From contig SXRI01000260.1 of assembly GCA_005793615.1 (NCBI GenBank), forward strand, positions 1 to 6,233: 6,233 nucleotides of DNA. Reading direction: 5' to 3'. The DNA is from Bdellovibrionales bacterium. Its GTDB lineage: Bacteria; Bdellovibrionota; Bdellovibrionia; Bdellovibrionales; JAMPXM01. Of the stretch, positions 1-6,018 are shown piece after piece (positions within the stretch are counted from its first letter, which is position 1; each line of letters starts with the position of its first letter). Under the pieces are notes generated by a model that saw only the letters and a program-made list of their open reading frames with translations, was not told the DNA's origin and ran no database searches. A program made the position numbers and the translations under genes.

Positions 1-6
1 CCATTT

Positions 7-1431
7 TTAATGGAGCAGCGATCTGACAAGAGTGATCGCTGCCAACACGAACGCGCAGAGTATAGTTCCAGGCGCCAACCAGCGCATAACGAAAAGCCAA
101 TGTGAATAGAGTTTGCGGGTTGCGATCGAGTCGTCGTTGATAAACTCGCTCTCGATCTTCTCGGCCTTTAGGCGTTTCAGGACCACATAAGCCAAGCCAA
201 GGCCCGCCAGAGGCAAGAAAACATTGACCAAGACGTTATCAAGGATCTCGAGCAGACCATGTCCCTGAAAGGTGACATTCTTAAGAACCGAAGTTGAAAG
301 CGCAGGCAGTGAGGCAAAAAGAAAAGCCGCAAAACCCGTGAGCCAAGTCGCCACCGGGCGGCGCATACCGGTCAGATCAAGAACATTGGCAACCAGAGAT
401 TCGAGCAGGCCAATACTCGCGCCGAGCGCCGCCAGATAGAGGCAAAGGAAAAACGCGAAACCAAAGATAAAACCGTTGTCGAGACTGCTCAATAAGCGCG
501 GCAAAGTCTGAAAAAGCAACTCTGGCCCAGCGGCCTGCAGACTTGAGGCCCCAAGAAGAGGAAAAATGAGTAGTCCAGCAAAGAGCGAAATCAACGTATC
601 CATGGCCGTAACTCGAAATCCGGCTGAGGCAATATGGGTTTGCTGATTCAAGTAACTGCCGAACGTCACCATCGTGCCAAAGCCCACCGAGAGCGTGAAG
701 AACACATGCCCGATCGCATGCAACATGGAATAGCCATTGAGGCGTGAGAAGTCCGGGTAGAATAAAAAGCGAAGAGCACCGGCTGCCGTCGGCAAACTCA
801 GTGATTTGGTCATCAAAACCACCAGAAGAACCACAAACACAGGCATCGCATTGCTGACCCACTTTTCCATACCCTCTTGAACGCCCTTAGCGACAATAAT
901 CAGCGAGATCAACAAATGGACACTGGTGAGCGCCATTTGCAGCCAGCCGTTCTCATGTAAAACGTGGAGACTGGCCTCGGCGTCATAGGCTCCGGTAACC
1001 AAATGCCCGAGGGAAAGTTGCATGAGAAAATGCAAAACCCAACCGCTGATCACCGCGTAGTAAGAAAGAAGCATCAAACAAGTCAAAACAGCAAAGATGC
1101 CGATACCAGCCAACTGGCCTCTCGGACTTTTCTGCCCAACTGCTGCCTGCCCTGACATCGATTGAGGGGCGGCGGTTACTCGAACCTCATGACAAGCCGA
1201 AACGGCGCTCCGCCGCGTGAGCTTACCAAGCATCAATTCACCGATCAGAAGCGGCAGCCCCAAGCTGATAGCGAACAAGACGTAGAGTAAAACAAAAGCT
1301 CCCCCCCCATTTTCTACCGTCACATAGGGAAAGCGCCAAAGATTTCCGAGACCAAAAGCCGAACCGATCGCCGCCAGATAGAAGCCAAAGCGCGTGCCCC
1401 AAAGACCACCACGGCGACCGGGAGAACTCAT
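7..1431 (-). CDS. Sodium-dependent transporter, SNF/NSS family (LeuT fold), probable amino acid importer
   Basis: Predicted 474-aa inner-membrane protein with about 11 hydrophobic segments (roughly 15-35, 43-63, 108-138, 167-182, 192-208, 232-256, 272-297, 320-350, 358-376, 395-418, 450-470), as in many bacterial members that lack TM12. TM1 carries the family signature GSAFGLGNLWRFPY (23-36), followed by ENGGGAF. TM6 carries FFTLSVGFG (244-252) and TM7 ends in GLLIFP. Gly27, at the position where amine transporters carry Asp, suggests an amino acid substrate. The Na1-type residues A25, N30, T246 and D278 look kept, by alignment to LeuT from memory. In TM8 the usual Thr-Ser pair of the Na2 site reads Gly337-Ala338. 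The ATG overlaps the der stop (ATGA) and has GAGGG 9 nt upstream. Codons 42-44 form a run of eight G's. The substrate cannot be named from sequence, and the link to the ribosome-assembly genes is unexplained. Confidence 0.93.
   Translation of the reverse strand: MSSPGRRGGLWGTRFGFYLAAIGSAFGLGNLWRFPYVTVENGGGAFVLLYVLFAISLGLPLLIGELMLGKLTRRSAVSACHEVRVTAAPQSMSGQAAVGQKSPRGQLAGIGIFAVLTCLMLLSYYAVISGWVLHFLMQLSLGHLVTGAYDAEASLHVLHENGWLQMALTSVHLLISLIIVAKGVQEGMEKWVSNAMPVFVVLLVVLMTKSLSLPTAAGALRFLFYPDFSRLNGYSMLHAIGHVFFTLSVGFGTMVTFGSYLNQQTHIASAGFRVTAMDTLISLFAGLLIFPLLGASSLQAAGPELLFQTLPRLLSSLDNGFIFGFAFFLCLYLAALGASIGLLESLVANVLDLTGMRRPVATWLTGFAAFLFASLPALSTSVLKNVTFQGHGLLEILDNVLVNVFLPLAGLGLAYVVLKRLKAEKIESEFINDDSIATRKLYSHWLFVMRWLAPGTILCAFVLAAITLVRSLLH
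1301..1308 (-). repeat. Homopolymer run of eight G (coding strand) in the transporter gene
   Basis: The plus strand shows eight consecutive C's. On the coding strand this is GGG GGG GGA-type codons for Gly42-Gly44 of the conserved ENGGGAF motif after TM1. Gain or loss of one base would shift the frame near codon 44 and end the transporter early. In the sequence given, the frame is intact. Confidence 0.9.
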
Positions 1432-3050
1432 GACCCTTGTCCCTCAGTCTCAAGTTCTTCGCCAGAAAAGTCATAGTCGGCCGTACCTGCCATTTGCGGC
1501 AACAATTCAGCCATAACTTCAGGCAAATCCTCACCAGCAACAAATTCAGCATCAGTCAAGGATGCTTCGACCTCAGGCAGCTCACTTGCCGCTTCCGTTT
1601 CTTGGCTGCGAGAACTTCTTCTTCTTTGCCCGTGCGCGCCACTCATCACAAAAATCCGTATTGGCATTCCTTTGAGGCCAAAATGCTCTTGCAAGCGTTT
1701 GGAAACAAAGCGCCGATAGGCCGAGGTCACACCATCAGGATGGTTAGCGAAAGCAATAAACGCAGGCGGCTGCTGATTGGTTTGTGTCAGATAGTAAAAC
1801 TTGACGTTCTGAGTTCCCCAAACCGGTGCCGGAGCCTGGCGGATGACGTTCGTAAAGAAGTCATTAAGGTCACGAGTCGAAATTCGCTTGGTCAGTTTCT
1901 TTTCAGTATCCACAACGAGGTCGAACATGTCCTTGAGGCCGCGTCCGGTCTTGGCCGAAACGAAAGCAATCGGAATATCCGGAAAGAAATGAAACTCATT
2001 CTGCACACGCGCCTTGAACCAGCTGCGGAAGCCGGGAATGTTTTCCTCAGCGAGGTCCACTTTGTTGGCAATCAAAACCACGGCACGATGTGCGGTCAAG
2101 ATCTGTTCAAGAATCTTCGCATCCTGAGAAGTCGGGCCTTCATTGGCATCCACCACCAACATGACGATGTCAGCACGACGAATGGCATCGCGGGTTTTGA
2201 AGGTGGAAAGAATCTCCAGGCCCTCTTCCTGCTTTGCTGAACGACGCAATCCAGCGGTATCGATCAAGACATACTTGCGATCGTTGAAAACCAGTTCGGT
2301 ATCCACTGCATCGGTGGTCGTACCCGCGACATCCGACACCAGTAAACGCGGCTCACCCAAAAGGCGATTACAGAGCGAGCTCTTACCGACGTTCGGCTTA
2401 CCGACCATCGCCAGCGTCAAGCCTTCGCGCACCGTGTTCGCGGTGTGTTTGACCTGATCGACGATCCACTCAAGTACTTTATCAAGTCCGTAGCGTTGCT
2501 CAAAACTCGTTGTGACCAGATCGACGCCTAGCTCATAGAACTCAGCTTTGCTTAACTCTTCATCATGAAGGTGATCGACCTTATTGATCACCGTCAGAAA
2601 CGGCTTTCCGGTTTCCTTGGCGACACGAATAATGTCGCGGTCCTCAGGACAGAGGCCGGCGCGTCCATCAAGAACAACGATCAAATGATCGACCGTCTTC
2701 AGAAACTCCGTCACCTGTTCACGAATCAATCTCGAAAACAAATCCTGAGACTCGGTCAAACCGCCGGTATCGATCACGTCGAACTTCACGCCCCAGACTT
2801 CAGCTGGCTCGATCTGAATATCGCGCGTGACGCCGGGCTGGTTCTTAACGACAGCCTTACGGGTCTCGGTTAGATAGTTAAACAACGTTGACTTACCGAC
2901 GTTCGGACGCCCGATAATGGCAACCCGAGCGGTTTCGCGAGAGGCGCGAAACAGATGCTCAGTTGTTTCGGTTTGAAGCTCGGGCTCCGCCCGGGGACCT
3001 CTTCGACGATCAGGCCCACGACGGTTGGAATCATTCTTTCGGGACGACAT
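1428..3050 (-). CDS. der: GTPase Der (EngA), tandem-GTPase 50S assembly factor
   Basis: Predicted 540-aa cytoplasmic GTPase needed for large-subunit assembly. Two GTPase domains are in tandem. The first has GRPNVGKS (47-54), PGVTRD (72-77), DTGG (94-97) and NKVD (156-159). The second has GKPNVGKS (217-224), GTTTD (243-247), DTAG (264-267), NKVD (329-332) and SAKTG (365-369). A C-terminal KH-like domain covers about 383-470 and ends in KGMPIRIFV. The protein is longer than the 436 aa of B. subtilis or 490 aa of E. coli. It has an arginine-rich N-terminal extension (1-about 40) and a C-terminal tail that is basic at 475-481 and then strongly acidic at 484-540. The ATG at 3050 is chosen because AAGGAG lies 7 nt upstream; an in-frame GTG at 3095 would add 15 residues without such support. 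The start overlaps era by 20 nt, and the stop overlaps the transporter start (ATGA). Confidence 0.96.
   Translation of the reverse strand: MSSRKNDSNRRGPDRRRGPRAEPELQTETTEHLFRASRETARVAIIGRPNVGKSTLFNYLTETRKAVVKNQPGVTRDIQIEPAEVWGVKFDVIDTGGLTESQDLFSRLIREQVTEFLKTVDHLIVVLDGRAGLCPEDRDIIRVAKETGKPFLTVINKVDHLHDEELSKAEFYELGVDLVTTSFEQRYGLDKVLEWIVDQVKHTANTVREGLTLAMVGKPNVGKSSLCNRLLGEPRLLVSDVAGTTTDAVDTELVFNDRKYVLIDTAGLRRSAKQEEGLEILSTFKTRDAIRRADIVMLVVDANEGPTSQDAKILEQILTAHRAVVLIANKVDLAEENIPGFRSWFKARVQNEFHFFPDIPIAFVSAKTGRGLKDMFDLVVDTEKKLTKRISTRDLNDFFTNVIRQAPAPVWGTQNVKFYYLTQTNQQPPAFIAFANHPDGVTSAYRRFVSKRLQEHFGLKGMPIRIFVMSGAHGQRRRSSRSQETEAASELPEVEASLTDAEFVAGEDLPEVMAELLPQMAGTADYDFSGEELETEGQGS
1441..1445 (-). promoter_or_regulatory. 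Probable ribosome binding site for the transporter gene
   Basis: GAGGG on the minus strand lies 9 nt before the ATG at 1431, inside the last codons of der. A second purine run, AAGGG, lies only 2 nt from the ATG and is too close. Together with the 4-nt stop/start overlap, this indicates coupling to der. Confidence 0.5.
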
Positions 3051-3945
3051 AACCAAGCTCCTTAAGGAAACGGGGATTTTTTGTCCAATCTTCACTCACA
3101 TGGACATGAAGTTCGAGAAACACTTTACGACCAATAATCTTCTCGAGCGCGATACGTGCATCAGTTCCGATGCGTTTGAGCATTTGCCCTTTGGCACCGA
3201 TAACAATGCCTTTATGTCCGGGACGATCGACAAGAATCTCACAGCGCACACGCACCACGGCGCCATTTTCGTTGAATTCAAGAATACGAACGGCGAGTCC
3301 ATAAGGAATCTCTTGTTTAAGAGCCTTAAAACACGCCTCGCGTACAAACTCAGCCGCCAGCTGGCGCATGGTCTGTGTGGTGTAGAGCTCCTCGTCAAAG
3401 AGCGGTGCCGGTGATTCCGGCAAATGGGGGATAATTCGGTTTAAGACTTCGTCACAAGCCTCTTGGGGCCGACGCAGACTCGAAATACTCACGAACGGAA
3501 TCTTTTCATCAATCAGGAACTGAAAAAACCGCGGCGTACGCGTGCCCGACATGGTGTCACTTTTCGTGACCAGAGCAAACCATGGCTTTCGTGATTTACG
3601 AAGTATCTCCACCAGATCCTTCACGCTCTCAAGACTATCATCAGCCGAAAAAAGTGCGCAAACTACATCCGCTTTGGCGATCACGTCGCCGGATTCCTCT
3701 TGGAGAAAGCGGTTAATACCGGTGGTGCTTTTAAGAGTACCGGGCGCATCGACGAAGATCACCTGTGCGTCAGGCAAATTCAAAATACCCGTCACGCGAC
3801 GACGCGTCGTCTGTGGCTTATCCGATACGATCGAGACATGCTCCTTAAGAAGCGCATTCAAAAGCGTACTCTTGCCAGCATTTGGCTGGCCGACCAAGGC
3901 AACGAAGCCGGCACGATAAGGTTTCTTGGAAACTTCATTGCTCAT
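3031..3945 (-). CDS. era: GTPase Era, 30S ribosomal subunit assembly factor
   Basis: Predicted 304 aa, against 301 in E. coli. Era binds the 3' end of 16S rRNA and helps mature the 30S subunit, acting in the cytoplasm or loosely at the membrane. The N-terminal GTPase domain has the P-loop GQPNAGKS (19-26) and the G2 region QTTRRRVTGI (45-54). The G3 motif is DAPG (66-69) instead of the common DTPG, G4 is TKSD (127-130) instead of NKxD, and the expected G5 region reads SISSLRR (153-159) without a clear SA.xG. The C-terminal KH domain (about 200-285) has the nucleic-acid loop VIGAKGQMLKRIG (248-260), and the protein ends in the typical W.KNPRFLKELGY. I chose the ATG at 3945 because it gives the family-length N-terminus and has GGAG 7 nt upstream. 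The upstream TTG at 4011 would add 22 atypical residues read inside rnc. It overlaps rnc by 11 nt and der by 20 nt. Confidence 0.95.
   Translation of the reverse strand: MSNEVSKKPYRAGFVALVGQPNAGKSTLLNALLKEHVSIVSDKPQTTRRRVTGILNLPDAQVIFVDAPGTLKSTTGINRFLQEESGDVIAKADVVCALFSADDSLESVKDLVEILRKSRKPWFALVTKSDTMSGTRTPRFFQFLIDEKIPFVSISSLRRPQEACDEVLNRIIPHLPESPAPLFDEELYTTQTMRQLAAEFVREACFKALKQEIPYGLAVRILEFNENGAVVRVRCEILVDRPGHKGIVIGAKGQMLKRIGTDARIALEKIIGRKVFLELHVHVSEDWTKNPRFLKELGYVVPKE
3058..3063 (-). promoter_or_regulatory. Strong ribosome binding site deciding the der start
   Basis: AAGGAG on the minus strand is spaced 7 nt from the ATG at 3050. It is made of the Lys-Glu codons of the C-terminal KELGY of era, so the der initiation signal is embedded in era coding sequence. 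It supports the 540-aa Der start over the GTG at 3095. Confidence 0.8.
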
Positions 3946-4636
3946 ACATTTTCTCCAACACTTCTCTGGCCGCATTTTGTTCGGCCGCTTTTTTACTCTT
4001 ACCTTCACCAAAGCCGAGAACTTCTTCTCCTAGGCGAACGGAAACTCGAAACTGTTTATCATGATCTGGTCCCGACTCGGCCTCAATACGATAGGTCGGT
4101 GTCGAGCGATGTTTCTCCTGCAAGCGCTCCTGCAAGCGCGTCTTATAATCGTGACGAAAATCAATATCGGACTTCGAAAGTTCCGTCACTCGCGGTCCAA
4201 ACAAGGACTCGGTCACCTGTAAGGCAGAAACAAAGCCACCATCCTGAAAGACCGCACCGATCACCGCCTCAAGCCCAGAGGCGAGGATCCGCGGTTTGAA
4301 GACACCACCCGTTTTGGTTTCGCCCTTGCCGAGACGCAAAAGCTCCTCAAGTTTCAACTCGGCGGCAATCTTCGCGAGCACCTCTTCGTTCACGAGACTG
4401 GCGCGTTTGCGCGAAAGCGCTCCTTCAGTATCGTCAGGAAAGGTTCGCATCAAAAGATCACTCAAAGTGAGATCAAGTACGGCATCCCCTAAAAACTCTA
4501 GGCGTTCATTATCCAGACGAGTGGTGCTCGCCCCTCCGGCAAGCTCGTTAGCAAAACTCTTATGAGTCAGCGCGAGTGTGAGAAGGTCACCACTTGTGAA
4601 GGTATACGCCAATCTTGCTTCAAGGTTGGAATTCAT
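3935..4636 (-). CDS. rnc: Ribonuclease III
   Basis: Predicted 233-aa endonuclease, close to the usual 220-230 aa, that cleaves double-stranded RNA, chiefly the rRNA precursor, as a homodimer. The N-terminal RNase III domain covers about 1-150 and carries the signature NERLEFLGDAVL (43-54). By alignment from memory, E47 and D51 match E. coli E41 and D45. The second motif reads ILASGLEAVIGAVF (117-130). E123 matches E. coli E117, but the position of the metal ligand D114 holds Ser120. A double-stranded RNA-binding domain covers about 160-231, ending in the typical GKSKKAAEQNAA helix. The ATG overlaps the mtaB stop (ATGA), with GGGAG 5 nt upstream inside mtaB. Its stop lies inside the start of era, repeating the widespread rnc-era pairing. 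Since rnc sits inside an operon, the E. coli style of leader autocleavage is not evident here. Confidence 0.95.
   Translation of the reverse strand: MNSNLEARLAYTFTSGDLLTLALTHKSFANELAGGASTTRLDNERLEFLGDAVLDLTLSDLLMRTFPDDTEGALSRKRASLVNEEVLAKIAAELKLEELLRLGKGETKTGGVFKPRILASGLEAVIGAVFQDGGFVSALQVTESLFGPRVTELSKSDIDFRHDYKTRLQERLQEKHRSTPTYRIEAESGPDHDKQFRVSVRLGEEVLGFGEGKSKKAAEQNAAREVLEKMYEQ
3953..3956 (-). promoter_or_regulatory. Ribosome binding site deciding the era start
   Basis: GGAG, within TTGGAG on the minus strand, sits 7 nt before the ATG at 3945 and inside the last codons of rnc. It supports the 304-aa Era start over the upstream TTG at 4011. Confidence 0.65.
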
Positions 4637-6018
4637 GCGTTCTCCCGCATCCAGTGGCCAAGCAAGACGCCTTCCATGCGCTCTGATTGCTTAAAACCAA
4701 TGATTTTTACGCGCACTTCTTTCCCCGCCCGTGTCGCTAGATAGTGGAGGTCATCGTTCGAAAAACCCTCTTCATTTCCATTCACACCGACGATGCGTAC
4801 AGGCCAATAGTCACGCGTTAAGGTGTCCACACGTGTGTTTTGGAAGCCGGCCTTTAAAACCATGCTCAGCGACTCCTGGCCAAGTTTTTTCGCGGCCTGT
4901 GCCGCGAATCTCTCAGCCGAGAGCTCGCGTAAGCGCTGCGAACGAAGCATACGTAATTCACGCGTAACCACGCCTTCAAATGCCGCGGCCTTTGTGCCCG
5001 GGCGTTCGCTGTAGGGAAAGACATGGAGCCGCGTCCACGGAAGTCGCGCCAAGCGCTCATAGGTCTCCGCAAATTCCTCGTCAGTTTCTCCAGGAAAACC
5101 AGCGATCACATCGATACCAACAAAGGCACCGGGCACGACTTCGGCAATCGCATTGAGAGAATCTTCAACAGCTTGCGCGTCGTATTTTCGGCGCATCGCC
5201 GCTAGCACCCGCGTGTTGGCGCTCTGGATACTCATATGAAAATGCGGACACATTCGCTCTGAGCGAAACAGCTTTAAGATCTCTGGCGTAAGTTCACCGG
5301 GCTCAAGACTAGTCAAACGAATCCTTGCAACCTGGGTTTTCTCGAGAACTTCAGCCACGAGGTCGTGAAGTAAGAACGTGCGCCCGCCGACTTTATCTTC
5401 ATAATCAGCGATATGAACACCGGTGAGTACGACTTCGCCGGCGCTTGCCAATTCATTGATACGCCCTACGAGCTCACGCATCGGAATCGAGCGGCTCTTG
5501 CCGCGCGCAAAGGGGATCACGCAATAGGTGCAAAAACTATTGCAACCATCTTGAATCTTCAAAAACACCCGCGTGTGTCCCTCTTCAGTGCCACCGCCCG
5601 CTTCAAGATCATCTTTACGAAAAATATTAGAGCGAAAAACCTTCGATTCAATATTGCCCTTGAAATATTGATCGAGAATACGCTCGAGCTGGCCTTTATG
5701 AGAATTGGCGATAATCAGATCTGCGGCCGTCAATTGATCAAAAACCTCGCCATCCACTTGCGCGCCACAACCGGTGACCACTACCGTCGCCAAAGGCTCA
5801 CGGGCTTTTATACGACGAGCAAGCTTGGCCGCCTCGCGACTCGCCTCGGCCGTGACCGCACAGGTGTTCAGTATATGTACCCGCGGCGTGTCCATCGAAG
5901 AGGACGCGGACGAGGATGAAGCTTCCTGGTTCTTCAAACGACTCTGCAAAAGACCACTGTCATAAGTGTTCACTTTGCAGCCAAAGGTATGCATGGTGAA
6001 TTGATAACGCGTCATCAT
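4633..6018 (-). CDS. mtaB: tRNA (t6A37) methylthiotransferase MtaB, radical SAM
   Basis: Predicted 461-aa cytoplasmic enzyme that converts t6A37 to ms2t6A37 in ANN-decoding tRNAs. Domains in order: an N-terminal methylthiotransferase domain with the auxiliary-cluster cysteines C14 (TFGCKVN), C53 (NTCAVT) and C84 (TGCGAQ); a radical SAM barrel with the CxxxCxxC cluster at C159, C163 and C166 (QDGCNSFCTYC), followed by IPFARG; and a C-terminal TRAM-like region at about 377-442. The GCKVN/NTCAVT pair favours MtaB over MiaB or RimO. I chose the ATG at 6018 because it gives a 4-nt ATGA overlap with the mnmA stop, like two other junctions here. A second ATG follows at 6015, and an upstream TTG at 6030 directly abuts the GGAGG and is unlikely. 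The segment at residues 34-41 is almost all serine, where the family usually has an acidic stretch. Its TGA overlaps the rnc start by 4 nt. Confidence 0.94.
   Translation of the reverse strand: MMTRYQFTMHTFGCKVNTYDSGLLQSRLKNQEASSSSASSSMDTPRVHILNTCAVTAEASREAAKLARRIKAREPLATVVVTGCGAQVDGEVFDQLTAADLIIANSHKGQLERILDQYFKGNIESKVFRSNIFRKDDLEAGGGTEEGHTRVFLKIQDGCNSFCTYCVIPFARGKSRSIPMRELVGRINELASAGEVVLTGVHIADYEDKVGGRTFLLHDLVAEVLEKTQVARIRLTSLEPGELTPEILKLFRSERMCPHFHMSIQSANTRVLAAMRRKYDAQAVEDSLNAIAEVVPGAFVGIDVIAGFPGETDEEFAETYERLARLPWTRLHVFPYSERPGTKAAAFEGVVTRELRMLRSQRLRELSAERFAAQAAKKLGQESLSMVLKAGFQNTRVDTLTRDYWPVRIVGVNGNEEGFSNDDLHYLATRAGKEVRVKIIGFKQSERMEGVLLGHWMRENA

Noticed and set aside
1..10. Possible downstream gene start or terminator after the transporter stop
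   Set aside because: Only six bases follow the stop. An ATG can be read at 4-2 on the minus strand, but nothing further is visible to support a gene or a hairpin.
377..862. 161-codon minus-strand frame inside the transporter gene
   Set aside because: It is a frame-shifted reading of TM5-TM8 of the transporter, rich in Cys and Trp as expected from an out-of-frame membrane gene. The main frame is intact, so it is not evidence of a frameshift.
1437..2240. 267-codon open frame on the plus strand opposite der
   Set aside because: It lies wholly antisense to the well-conserved second GTPase and KH domains of Der, shows no recognisable domain, and is explained by codon composition of the opposite strand.
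3700..4299. 199-codon plus-strand open frame across era and rnc
   Set aside because: It spans the junction of two certain genes on the other strand and has a low-complexity, Arg/Ser/Pro-rich translation typical of antisense shadow frames.
5413..5919. 168-codon plus-strand open frame opposite mtaB
   Set aside because: It is antisense to the radical SAM and N-terminal domains of MtaB and ends in the complement of the serine tract, giving an artificial Arg/Gly repeat.
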